From: Bog-473 sp963809715
GTDB lineage: Bacteria; Actinomycetota; Acidimicrobiia; Acidimicrobiales; RAAP-2
Assembly (NCBI GenBank): GCA_963809715.1
Contig: CAWEKO010000008.1
Location: forward strand, 248,001 to 312,000
Reading direction: 5' to 3'
Length of the DNA stretch: 64,000 nucleotides
Of the stretch, positions 7,610-15,635 are shown one piece after another. The stretch's first letter is position 1. Each line of letters begins with the position of its first letter. Position numbers and translations under genes: made by a program. The notes under the pieces were generated by a model, which worked only from the letters and a program-made list of their open reading frames with translations, was not told the origin of the DNA and did not search any database.

Positions 7610-8422
7610 TCAGGTGGGAAGGAAGTCCCGGAGCAACGCGTTGACCTGCTCGGCTGCTTCGACTTGCATCCAGTGGCCCGGGCCGTCGATGCGCTCATAT
7701 CGGAACCCGTTTGCGCAGAACTTTGCGGATCCGGTCATCTGTTCCTCCGTGAGGGCAAAGTCGCCACTGCTCCAGACGCCCATGGTCGGGGCCAGGATGG
7801 GCGGGAGTTCGATGGGTGGCCCGACGAACGCTTCAGGGGTGATGTTTGCGCGATACCAGTTCAACCCGGTGGTGAGCGAGCCGTCGCGTTCAAGGTCGGC
7901 GATGACATCGTCGGCATCGGGGTGTTGTGACCATTCCCGCATGCCGGTCCAGTTGTCAGCTGAGAGCCAATGCTCGGCCACGCCGGAAAACTGAAACAGC
8001 AGCATGTACCAGGACTTCTCGCGCTGGGTCATGCCGGCACTGCTGAAGGAACTGGGATGCCCCACGGACAGGGCGACCAGATGATCGACACGCTCGGGCG
8101 CGAAGGACGCGGTGGCCCACGCGACAGCGGCGCCCCAATCGTGACCGACCAAATGGGCCCGTTCGATCGAAAGCGCGTCAAGTACGGCGGTCACATCGAT
8201 CGCGAGATAAGGGAGCCCGTAGGCATCGACTTCGACCGGCTTGTCGCTTGCCCCGTAGCCGCGTTGGTCGGGCACGATGACCTGAAATCCCGCTTCGACC
8301 AACGCAGGGACCTGCCTGACCCAGAGCCGCTTCGAGTCGGGAAAACCGTGCAACAACACGAGTGGCCTGCCCGCCCCCTCGACCTGAACATCGAGTTGCA
8401 CACCGTTGGAATTGACCTTCAC
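7610..8422 (-). CDS. Alpha/beta hydrolase, epoxide hydrolase-like
   Basis: A 270-residue alpha/beta hydrolase. The oxyanion motif HGFPDS is near residue 25, the nucleophile elbow GHDWGAAVA gives Asp at about 94, and a C-terminal catalytic His lies in GPGHWMQ (about 251). An Asp nucleophile with HGFPDS is typical of soluble epoxide hydrolases and of dehalogenases. The cap region with WYMLLFQF suits the epoxide hydrolase group. It starts 17 bases after the FAD monooxygenase gene on the same strand, so the two probably form an operon: oxygenation of an alkene followed by ring opening is a reasonable inference. The substrate is unknown. Confidence 0.85.
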   Translation of the reverse strand: MKVNSNGVQLDVQVEGAGRPLVLLHGFPDSKRLWVRQVPALVEAGFQVIVPDQRGYGASDKPVEVDAYGLPYLAIDVTAVLDALSIERAHLVGHDWGAAVAWATASFAPERVDHLVALSVGHPSSFSSAGMTQREKSWYMLLFQFSGVAEHWLSADNWTGMREWSQHPDADDVIADLERDGSLTTGLNWYRANITPEAFVGPPIELPPILAPTMGVWSSGDFALTEEQMTGSAKFCANGFRYERIDGPGHWMQVEAAEQVNALLRDFLPT

Positions 8423-8439
8423 CGAACCGTCCTTTCCCT

Positions 8440-9855
8440 TCAGGTCCTTGAGGTGCCCAGGGCGACGAGTTCATCACGGCTCGGTCCCGGCAATTGTTCG
8501 CTTCGCCAACCGTTGCCGAGCTCGACGGCCCTTTGGGGCACCCCCGGCCGACCGTAGACCTCTTCGGGTAGGGCCAACACGCCGGCGACGTCGAGAACGG
8601 CTCGCAGCATTTCAGGATCCTTGCCGGCAGCGACAGCCAGCTCCTTGCTGAGCTCGAACTCGGATGTCGGTTCGTGTGGTTGGCCATCGAGCACCGCGTC
8701 GATCTCGGCCAAGCGGCCGTTGTCGAATGCAAGAGTCGTGCGATACCACGGCTCGGCAGTCGCCAGTGTCACGTCCTGCCAGCGCTGTTGCAACGCGACC
8801 GGATCCGTTCCCATATCGTGCAACACGTCACGCAAGGCGGCCGCATGGACTGTGCCGATAGATATCCCGCGGCCAACCGACGGATTCGTACACGCCCACG
8901 AGTCCGCCAACGCGATGACCCCGGTGGCAACCGGAAGGCCATCTACGACGAACGTACGATGCCTGTCCTCGACCTTGGCCATCACGGCAACGCGATCGTC
9001 GAGCGGCTCCCCATCCAGCCAATGCGCGCACAACGGCATACTCTTCATCACGTTGGTCCACACGTCGAGATTCTTGAGGGATCGCATGGCCTTGTCTCTG
9101 GCGCTGGTGATGATCCCAACACCCCAGGTTCCGTTGTCGGCCGGGAGGGTCAAGACCGAGACGGATCCGTACTCCTGCAGGAAGGGTCCGAATGCCATCG
9201 GTACCGAACCATCATCCGAACGGAAATGACGCCCGTAATAGACGAACCCACAATCGGCAAGCTCCTCGATGGGCGGCTGTGCGCCCACCTCGGCCAACCA
9301 GGTGGGGAGCGGCGAACGGCGACCAGCAGCGTCGACAACCAAATCGGCACTCACATCTTCGCCAGTATCGGTGCGCACGCCAACGACATGTGGGACACCT
9401 GCCGCGGAAGAATCGCCGGTCAACAGGCCAGCAACTCCGATACCCCGACGAATTGTGAGGTTGTCAGTGTTCGTCACGACTCGCGCAACCGCTGCTTCCG
9501 CGACCGGTCGACGCGCCGTCACCGCATCATACCGCTCGTCTCCCTCGCGGAACCCACCCGTGACGCTTGCGGGCGCGTCACGAAGCGGATTCACCAACAG
9601 CGCGCCTGCTTCCAGCAACGCTGCGACGACGTCCGGTGCATTGGCATCCATCACCTCGCGATAGCGAGGCTGGAAGTAGTGCAGCAAGCGGAACTGATTC
9701 ACACCACGTCGTTCCCACCCCTCCCAAGCTGCCGCTGGATCTGGAGGGGGCGCCGGATCTCGCTCTAGGACCGTGACCTGATGACCATCACGAGCCAACA
9801 TCAGCGACGCACCCAGTCCGACGATCCCTCCGCCAACCACAATGATCCGAGCCAT
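8440..9855 (-). CDS. FAD-dependent monooxygenase / oxidoreductase
   Basis: A 471-residue flavoprotein with an N-terminal FAD fold (IIVVGGGIVGLGASLMLARDGH then VLERD near residue 30), a central substrate domain, and a second FAD segment (GVIALADSWACTNPSVGRG, about 315-333) typical of the aromatic hydroxylase / geranylgeranyl-reductase-like group. No membrane anchor is seen. It lies just upstream of the epoxide-hydrolase-like gene. The hydroxylated or epoxidised substrate cannot be predicted. Confidence 0.85.
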   Translation of the reverse strand: MARIIVVGGGIVGLGASLMLARDGHQVTVLERDPAPPPDPAAAWEGWERRGVNQFRLLHYFQPRYREVMDANAPDVVAALLEAGALLVNPLRDAPASVTGGFREGDERYDAVTARRPVAEAAVARVVTNTDNLTIRRGIGVAGLLTGDSSAAGVPHVVGVRTDTGEDVSADLVVDAAGRRSPLPTWLAEVGAQPPIEELADCGFVYYGRHFRSDDGSVPMAFGPFLQEYGSVSVLTLPADNGTWGVGIITSARDKAMRSLKNLDVWTNVMKSMPLCAHWLDGEPLDDRVAVMAKVEDRHRTFVVDGLPVATGVIALADSWACTNPSVGRGISIGTVHAAALRDVLHDMGTDPVALQQRWQDVTLATAEPWYRTTLAFDNGRLAEIDAVLDGQPHEPTSEFELSKELAVAAGKDPEMLRAVLDVAGVLALPEEVYGRPGVPQRAVELGNGWRSEQLPGPSRDELVALGTSRT

Positions 9856-9978
9856 TCCGAAGGTTTAGCCCATCCGTGCGATGAACGAGAAGACCCTGTT
9901 TCACCTGGAAAGGGTGCCCCCACGATTCCGCAATGCGACGGCTTCGACGCGCTTCGTGACGTCGCTCTTGAGGGTCAC

Positions 9979-10722
9979 TCAGTCCGTCTGTCCCGTCTTG
10001 ACGAAGACCGTGACCTGGGAGCCGCTCTCCGAGCTGAAAGGCGACCGGTTCCAGTCACCCCAGCGATCCTGGAGCTCGAACCCAGCGATCTTTCCCATGA
10101 GAAGCAATTCCGAAGGCCAGATATACCGGTACGGCGCTGAGTGACGCACCAGACGACCGTCGACCTCGATCCAGTGATGAGACCATGCCACCTGGCCTAC
10201 AACGTCATCGAACGTCTCGATGCCGATGTGGTCGGCGTCCAGCCTGAAGACCCGGGCCACCTCGTACGGCGGTACACGGCGAAGTTGGGGGACGATCAAC
10301 TCGATCACGAAGCGTCCACCGGATACGAGGTGGGCGGCCGCGTTCTTGAAAATAGAAACTTGTTCCTCTTGAGTTGTCACGTTCATGATCGAGTTCGCGA
10401 CCAGGTACACGAGCTCGAAATCGTCGGACAGGTACGTCGTCGTCATATCGCCAATCGTCACCGGAACTGCGTCGGCGCCCGGCTTACGGCTGAGCTGCTC
10501 CACCATGTCAGGCGAGAGCTCAATTCCCTGCACTGGGATCCCGCGTGCGCGGAGAGGAAGGGCCACGCGGCCCGTGCCGATGGCGAATTCGAGGGCGGCT
10601 CCATCAGCAGCGAGCTGTGCGAGCAGGTCGACCATCGGATCGACCACTGAAGGCGCCGCCATTGCGGCGTAGGTCGTGTCATAGACCTCGGCGATCTCTG
10701 CGCCCCAAACGATCGATCCCAT
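9979..10722 (-). CDS. Class I SAM-dependent methyltransferase
   Basis: A protein of about 247 residues. The Rossmann methyltransferase motifs are LEFAIGTGRVALPLRARG (motif I) and VQGIELSPDMVEQL, with the acidic residue binding the SAM ribose, then ELVYLVANSIMNVT and GGRFVIELIVP. The start is taken at ATG 10722 (MGSIVWG); an ATG at 10755 would add eleven residues. The substrate is unknown, and no partner gene points to one. Confidence 0.85.
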   Translation of the reverse strand: MGSIVWGAEIAEVYDTTYAAMAAPSVVDPMVDLLAQLAADGAALEFAIGTGRVALPLRARGIPVQGIELSPDMVEQLSRKPGADAVPVTIGDMTTTYLSDDFELVYLVANSIMNVTTQEEQVSIFKNAAAHLVSGGRFVIELIVPQLRRVPPYEVARVFRLDADHIGIETFDDVVGQVAWSHHWIEVDGRLVRHSAPYRYIWPSELLLMGKIAGFELQDRWGDWNRSPFSSESGSQVTVFVKTGQTD

Positions 10723-10883
10723 GGACGAAGTCTGCCATCGGTTCGCACCTGTCACGGTGAGGACGGCATTCGCACTCCCTCGCGAGCGGCGGATGCCCTC
10801 AACGAATGGGGAACGCCGATCAGGCGGACCATGCAGAGTTCGTCGAGGTTCGTGTGAACGACCCTTAGAAAGGTTGTCGAGAG

Positions 10884-11400
10884 ATGTGGGCGCAAATGAT
10901 CACGTCGCGTTTGAAGCCGGACAGAGAAGCCGATTTGGAAAAGATGACGGCCCAAGCTGAAGGCCGCCGAGCAACCCGGTTCGGGTCTGGTTCATGCGAC
11001 GGCGTCCAGATATGCAAAGGACCCGAGCCGAGTCATCCTGTTCGTCGTCTTTGAGAGCGAAGAGAAGGCACGCGAGCGAGAGCTCGACCCCCGTCGCCAA
11101 GATGGACTCAAGGAAGCTCGGACGACCATGATGGAGATCTTCGACGGTGCTCCGGGCTTCAGGGACCTGACCGTCGTCGGCGAATGGTCGCTCTCATCGC
11201 CGCCGATACCGCCCGATGTTGCCGGCAGGCGAGCTCCGGCGGACACACCCGTCGTGCAGGCGATTGTCAGGCTGAACCATCCAGCGCCGCGGATCCGATC
11301 GCGCCCACCGCAGAGCGGACACCGGCCTCACGCACCGCCTTCGCCAAGCCTCACAGGGTTCCCACGCCCTGGGGTTCCCACGCCTGGACCCACGCTTTGA
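10884..11400 (+). pseudogene. Frameshifted antibiotic-biosynthesis-monooxygenase-like gene
   Basis: Frame 1 from ATG 10884 reads MWAQMITSRLKPDREADLEK and loses sense near 10960. The next frame continues as AAEQPGSGLVHATASRYAKD, PSRVILFVVFESEEKARERE, DPRRQDGLKEARTTMMEIFD and GAPGFRDLTVVGEW to about 11190. Joined, they make one dimeric alpha/beta-barrel protein of about 103 residues like small ABM-domain proteins. One extra base (or two lost) around 10959-10963 explains the break. The second frame also runs past the normal family end to a stop at 11400, so the natural stop has been lost too. This is either real decay or sequencing error. Confidence 0.6.
11356..11384. repeat. Short direct repeat
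   Basis: GGGTTCCCACGCC occurs at 11356-11368 and again at 11372-11384, a 16-base period. It lies beyond the decayed monooxygenase-like gene and before the VOC gene. No function is evident. Confidence 0.6.
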
Positions 11401-11549
11401 AGCTCTCTCTCGCAGGACAAGACGGCGGCAGGGGCCTGCCGGCGCTCAACCCCTCGACGGATGCCCCAGGTCGCTCAGCGGCCGGCGGACCTCCGCGGCG
11501 GGGGGCGGGCCGTCGCTACTGTGAGCCGAGAGACCAGGTCGGAGGAGTC

Positions 11550-11903
11550 ATGACACAAGACTGGGCGCGGCCGGTGGTGCACTGGGAGATCGAGGCCAGG
11601 GATCCCGAGCGTCAGCGAGCGTTCTACGCCGACCTCTTCAACTGGAAGATCGGCGAGGGCTTCATCATGGGGATCCCGCCCGGGATCGGCGGGCCCGAGC
11701 CCGGACCAGCGGGACACATCCGGGGTGGGGAGCGCTCCGGGGTGACGCTCTACGTCCAGGTGGCCGACCTGCGGGCCTCCCTGGACAAGTCGGTCTCCCT
11801 CGGTGCGACCATGGTGGCCGAGCCCTTCGACCTGCCCGGGGGGCCGACCCTGGCCGGCATCACCGATCCGGAGGGCAACCCCCTGATGCTGGTCCAGGCC
11901 TGA
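11550..11903 (+). CDS. VOC (glyoxalase/bleomycin-resistance fold) family protein
   Basis: A 117-residue protein with GGAGGAG five bases before ATG 11550. PVVHWEIEARDPERQRAFYADLFNWKI is the standard first half of a VOC domain, and LAGITDPEGNPLMLVQ closes the second. Putative metal ligands are His11 and Glu13 with the DPEGN region. The family includes many enzymes and binding proteins, so the reaction is unknown. Its stop overlaps the next gene (TGATG), so they are coupled. Confidence 0.85.
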   Translation: MTQDWARPVVHWEIEARDPERQRAFYADLFNWKIGEGFIMGIPPGIGGPEPGPAGHIRGGERSGVTLYVQVADLRASLDKSVSLGATMVAEPFDLPGGPTLAGITDPEGNPLMLVQA

Positions 11904-12190
11904 TGGTCGTCGACGTGAGCTCGTTCCGCCTCGCCGTAGGAACGGCTGAGGACGACTTCTTGGCGGCGGACCGCCGCTGGCAGACCGAGCTGGTGCCGAA
12001 CCGTGACGGGTTCGTGCGCCGGACGACGGCGCGCCGTGACGGCGAGTGGGTGGTGATCACCCTCTGGGCCACCGAGGAGGACGCCGCTGGCTTCGAGACC
12101 GACACTGCCGGGCACGAAGTGCGGCGCGACTTCGACCAGTACGTCGCCGCGGAGAGCCTTCGTGCCGCGCGCTACGACACGTTGGACTGA
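11903..12190 (+). CDS. Small ABM-like (dimeric alpha/beta barrel) protein
   Basis: A 95-residue protein starting at ATG 11903 inside the stop of the VOC gene. The pattern of a strand (VVDVSSFRLAVG), helix (AEDDFLAADRRWQTELV), strands (GFVRRTTARRDGEWVVITLW) and helix (TEEDAAGFETD) fits a small ferredoxin-like or ABM barrel. The catalytic role is unknown. It is the middle gene of a VOC / ABM-like / crotonase set and probably cotranscribed. Confidence 0.7.
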   Translation: MVVDVSSFRLAVGTAEDDFLAADRRWQTELVPNRDGFVRRTTARRDGEWVVITLWATEEDAAGFETDTAGHEVRRDFDQYVAAESLRAARYDTLD

Positions 12191-12191
12191 C

Positions 12192-13025
12192 GTGGAGCTG
12201 TCCGATTTGAAGGTCACTCGCTACGAGGTGCGCAACCGGGTGGCCACGATCACGCTGAACCGACCCGAGCGGCTGAACGCGTGGACGGGTCGGATGCATG
12301 CCGAATACCGGGCGCTCCTGCAACGGGGGGCCGACGACAAGGGCGTCCGGGTCATCGTTGTCACGGGAGCGGGACGGGGCTTCTGTGCGGGGGCAGACTC
12401 TCAGGCCCTCGAAGGCCACGTGGCCCGCGGACGCTACGACCCCGGACTCGGTGACGACGTCGCCATGCCCGGCTACGGGGTGCGTCCCGAATTCGAAGCC
12501 GACTTTGCCTACCACTTCGGGGTGCCCAAGCCCATCATCGCCATGATCAACGGCCCGGCGGCGGGAGTCGGTCTCGTGTTGGCCTGCTTTTGCGACCTCC
12601 GTTTTGCCGCGACCGGAGCGAAGCTCACCACGTCGCACGGACGCCTGGGACTGCCGGCGGAGTACGGATTGTCATGGTTGTTGCCGCGGCTGGTGGGTGT
12701 CACGCGGGCCACCGACGTCCTTCTGTCGAGCCGCGTGGTGCTGGCCGAGGAGGCGGCGGCCATCGGACTGGTCAACCGGACCGTCCCGCTCGACGAGTTG
12801 GCCGAGTGCACCTACAGCTATGCCGCACAGCTGGCGAACGAGGTCTCGCCGTCGTCGCTGGCCGTCACCAAGCTGCAGCTCTACCGGGACCTCCACGGCG
12901 ACGTGGTGTCGTCGGTGAACGACGCCGCGACGCGCCTGGAGGAGATGATGCGCGGGCCGGAGTTCGCCGAGGGAGTAGCGGCCCTCACCGAGAAGCGGCC
13001 GCCGCGCTTCCCCGATCCGGCCTGA
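12192..13025 (+). CDS. Enoyl-CoA hydratase / isomerase (crotonase) family
   Basis: A 277-residue crotonase starting at GTG 12192, just after the stop of the upstream gene. Acyl-CoA oxyanion segments are GRGFCAGADSQAL (about 63-75) and NGPAAGVGLVLACFCDLRFA (about 117-136). A catalytic-type Glu lies in GLPAEYGLSWLLPRLVG. The C-terminal helix ends FAEGVAALTEKRPPRF. It should hydrate an enoyl-CoA or catalyse a related reaction in fatty acid or similar degradation. The substrate is not evident. Confidence 0.9.
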   Translation: MELSDLKVTRYEVRNRVATITLNRPERLNAWTGRMHAEYRALLQRGADDKGVRVIVVTGAGRGFCAGADSQALEGHVARGRYDPGLGDDVAMPGYGVRPEFEADFAYHFGVPKPIIAMINGPAAGVGLVLACFCDLRFAATGAKLTTSHGRLGLPAEYGLSWLLPRLVGVTRATDVLLSSRVVLAEEAAAIGLVNRTVPLDELAECTYSYAAQLANEVSPSSLAVTKLQLYRDLHGDVVSSVNDAATRLEEMMRGPEFAEGVAALTEKRPPRFPDPA

Positions 13026-13033
13026 GCGAACTG

Positions 13034-13056
13034 CCCCCGGAGGATGCCGGCGGGGG
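13034..13056. terminator. GC-rich hairpin between convergent genes
   Basis: CCCCCG at 13034-13039 pairs with CGGGGG at 13051-13056 over an 11-base loop. It lies between the crotonase stop and the stop of the leftward dGTPase-like gene, so it may terminate both. There is no U-run. Confidence 0.45.
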
Positions 13057-14265
13057 TCAGCCGTCGACGCCGGCCGGCAGCTTGCCTGGGTCCCAACCCA
13101 GCAGCGCCACCGCCTGACGGAAGGCGAAGCGGTCGGTCATGCCGGCCACGTAGGTCACGGCGGCCCGGAGGGCTTCGGGGCTGCCGGCCATGACGTCGGC
13201 CGGGACCGGGCCGTGGGACGACGAGGGCGCCAGTGTGGGGCCGTCGCCATTGCTCACGAGATGGGGCCGGTCGGAGAAGTGTTCGACGAGGGCGCGCAGG
13301 ACGCCCACCACGGCCTCGCCCTGACGCAGCGAGGCATCGCGCAGGTAGATGCGCTCGTAGTTGCAGACACGGAATGCAGCGAGGGCCTCCGCCTCTTCTT
13401 CTTCCATTCCGACCTGGCCGCTGCGGAGCGTGGCCGAGACGACACCGGCGATGAAGGCGCCGAGTTGGGCGCTGCGCCGCTCCCCGCAAAGCGTGAGGAC
13501 GGCCGGCGCGAGCTGATGCGGGGCCACGATGCCGGCGAGCACGGCGTCCTCCCAGTCGTGACAGACGTACGCGATGCGGTCGGCCCAACTGACGACCTCG
13601 CCTTCGGGGGTCGAGGGGGCGGGACGCGACCAGCTGTGGTTCGCGATGCCGTCGACCGTCGCGGCGCACAGGTTGAGGGGGGCAAGCGACACATGCGCAC
13701 CCCAGGGCGCGTGGTCGAACCCGCCGGGCAGGTAGGGGTCGAGCGCGTCCTCGCTGGCGTGGCCACCCGGGCCGTGCCCGCAATCGTGCCCGAGAGCGAT
13801 GGCCTCGGTCAGGGCGACGTTCAACCGGCAGGCCCGAGCGATGGCCGTGGCCACCTGCGCCACCTCGAGCGCGTGGGTGAGACGGGTGCGCTGGTGGTCC
13901 TCCGGGAAGACGAAGACCTGCGTCTTGCCGGCCAGCCGGCGAAAAGAGGTGGCGTGAAGGATCCGGTCACGGTCGCGTTCGAAACAGGTACGCCACGGGT
14001 CGGCTTCCTCGGACAGCGGGCGATCCCCGGTGCCGCTCGAGCGCGTCGCACCCGGAGCCAGGAGCGTCGCCTCGAGCTCGAGCCGCTCCGAGCGGTCCCG
14101 CGGTCCGGGCGAGGTCGCCCGGTGGGCCGGACCCTCTCCCGAAGGCGGACCGATGCGGGCGTGCGAGTTCTCGTGAGCCAGCCGGACCGGGCCCGAGTAG
14201 CCGGCCATCGTGGCTGCCCAGCGGACGCTGCGCTCCGTCCTACCTGCGTTGGGAGCACGACCCAT
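13057..14265 (-). CDS. dGTP triphosphohydrolase-like HD domain protein
   Basis: A protein of about 402 residues. The HD-domain metal ligands are RLTHALEVAQVATAIAR (His), IALGHDCGHGPGGHASED (His-Asp and the extra His residues of dGTPases) and a later Asp in VVSWADRIAYVCHDWEDA. SFRRLAGKTQVF is the typical dGTPase N-terminal motif. It should hydrolyse dGTP, or dNTPs, to nucleoside and triphosphate. ATG 14265 is chosen; a further upstream GTG/ATG frame runs antisense to DUF3107 and has low-complexity Ser/Thr, so it was rejected. ATG 14208 is possible. Confidence 0.85.
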   Translation of the reverse strand: MGRAPNAGRTERSVRWAATMAGYSGPVRLAHENSHARIGPPSGEGPAHRATSPGPRDRSERLELEATLLAPGATRSSGTGDRPLSEEADPWRTCFERDRDRILHATSFRRLAGKTQVFVFPEDHQRTRLTHALEVAQVATAIARACRLNVALTEAIALGHDCGHGPGGHASEDALDPYLPGGFDHAPWGAHVSLAPLNLCAATVDGIANHSWSRPAPSTPEGEVVSWADRIAYVCHDWEDAVLAGIVAPHQLAPAVLTLCGERRSAQLGAFIAGVVSATLRSGQVGMEEEEAEALAAFRVCNYERIYLRDASLRQGEAVVGVLRALVEHFSDRPHLVSNGDGPTLAPSSSHGPVPADVMAGSPEALRAAVTYVAGMTDRFAFRQAVALLGWDPGKLPAGVDG

Positions 14266-14344
14266 GTCGTGCAGTCTGCCCGCTCCCTGTAACGTCCTGG
14301 AGGCCACTGGGCACGACACCTGTGCCCGCGAGAGGAGTGACCAG

Positions 14345-14581
14345 GTGGACGTGCGTATCGGCATCACCCAGACCCCCAAGGAGCTCGAGGTCGAGATGCC
14401 CGACGACACCGACCGCGACAAAGTGGTCGAGGACATCGAGAAGCTGCTCAAGACCGGTGACGGCGTGCTGTGGCTGACCGACCGCAAGGGCCGCCGTGTG
14501 GGAGTTCCGGTGGTGAAGGTGGCCTACGTCGAGGTCGGAGCGCCGGTGTCGGAGCGGCGCGTGGGGTTCGGCGCGCCCTGA
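14345..14581 (+). CDS. DUF3107 family protein
   Basis: A 78-residue protein from GTG 14345, with AGGAG about seven bases upstream. VDVRIGITQTPKELEVEMPDD and GVLWLTDRKGRRVGVPVVKVAYVEVG are hallmarks of DUF3107, a small actinobacterial family (Mycobacterium TB9.4-like). The function is unknown. It heads the plus-strand block leading to the two ArsA-like ATPases. Confidence 0.85.
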   Translation: MDVRIGITQTPKELEVEMPDDTDRDKVVEDIEKLLKTGDGVLWLTDRKGRRVGVPVVKVAYVEVGAPVSERRVGFGAP

Positions 14582-14678
14582 GGTCGGGGCGCGACCTGGG
14601 AAGGCGCGACGGCCGAGACGTGGCGTCGACGGCGACGCGGACGGACAGCACTGTCCGGATCGGTGGGATCCGGAGGCG

Positions 14679-15635
14679 GTGACGGAGCCCCCCGAGCTCC
14701 TCGACCTGCGACTGGTCTTCGTCACCGGCAAGGGTGGCGTGGGCAAGACCACCGTCGCGGCCGGACTGGCCCAGCTGGCGGTCGAACACGGCAAGCGCGT
14801 GCTGGTGTGCGAGGTCGACGCCAAGGGTGACGTGACGTCGCTCTTCGAGGCGAACCCCACCGATTTCACGCCCCGCGAGATCGCTCCCGGCATCTGGTCC
14901 ATGTCGATGGACACCGAGGCCAGCTTGCGTGAGTACCTCAAGCTCCATCTGCGGATCCCGGTGGTCGGGCGGATCGGCCCACTGGCCAAGGCGTTCGACT
15001 TCGTCGCCACGGCGGCACCCGGCGTGCGCGAGATCCTGACCGTCGGCAAGCTCTGCTACGAGGTGCGCGAGCGCCACTACGACATCGTGGTGGTGGACGC
15101 GCCGGCCAGCGGACACGTGATCGGACAGCTGGCCGCACCCCAAGCCATCAACGACCTGGTCAAGGTCGGGCTGATCCGCAGCCAGACGGACTGGATGCTC
15201 GACATCCTCTCGGACCAGCGCCAGACCGGGCTGGTGGCCGTGTGCACGCCCGAGGAGATGCCCGTCAACGAGACGCTGGAGCTGGTGACCCGGGTGAGGG
15301 AGGAGACGACGGTGCGACTGTCGGCCGTCGTCGTCAATCGAGTCCTGCCCGAGCTCTTCGGCCAGCGCGAGGAGGAGGTGTTCGAACAGCTGCGCCAACC
15401 CGACTCCGAGGTCCTGCTCTCGGAGCGGGCCGGGGGGCCGGTGGCGCCGGTACTCGAGGCGGCCCGCCTGGCCGTGACACTGCGCCGGACCCGCTCGGCC
15501 CACCTGCAGCGCCTCCAGGGCGGCCTGCCCCAGGGCGTGCCCGTGCTGCTCCTGCCCTATCTCTTCTCGCGCAGCTTCGGCGCCCGTACGACCCGGCAGG
15601 TCGCGCACTCGCTGGGCGAGGAGCTCGGGCTGTGA
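14679..15635 (+). CDS. ArsA/Get3-like ATPase, first of pair
   Basis: A 318-residue P-loop ATPase starting at GTG 14679. It has the deviant Walker A TGKGGVGKTTVAAGLAQ (about 17-33), a switch I-like VCEVDAKGD, and the switch II/Walker B-type IVVVDAPASGH. It lacks the ArsA metalloid cysteine set, so arsenite transport is unlikely. It overlaps the next ATPase gene by four bases (GTGA). The pair matches the arrangement of mycobacterial Rv3679-Rv3680, which probably act as a heteromeric complex. Confidence 0.85.
   Translation: MTEPPELLDLRLVFVTGKGGVGKTTVAAGLAQLAVEHGKRVLVCEVDAKGDVTSLFEANPTDFTPREIAPGIWSMSMDTEASLREYLKLHLRIPVVGRIGPLAKAFDFVATAAPGVREILTVGKLCYEVRERHYDIVVVDAPASGHVIGQLAAPQAINDLVKVGLIRSQTDWMLDILSDQRQTGLVAVCTPEEMPVNETLELVTRVREETTVRLSAVVVNRVLPELFGQREEEVFEQLRQPDSEVLLSERAGGPVAPVLEAARLAVTLRRTRSAHLQRLQGGLPQGVPVLLLPYLFSRSFGARTTRQVAHSLGEELGL

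Noticed and set aside
9881..10144. Plus-strand 87-codon frame after the methyltransferase stop
   Set aside because: Antisense to the methyltransferase for most of its length, without a family resemblance.
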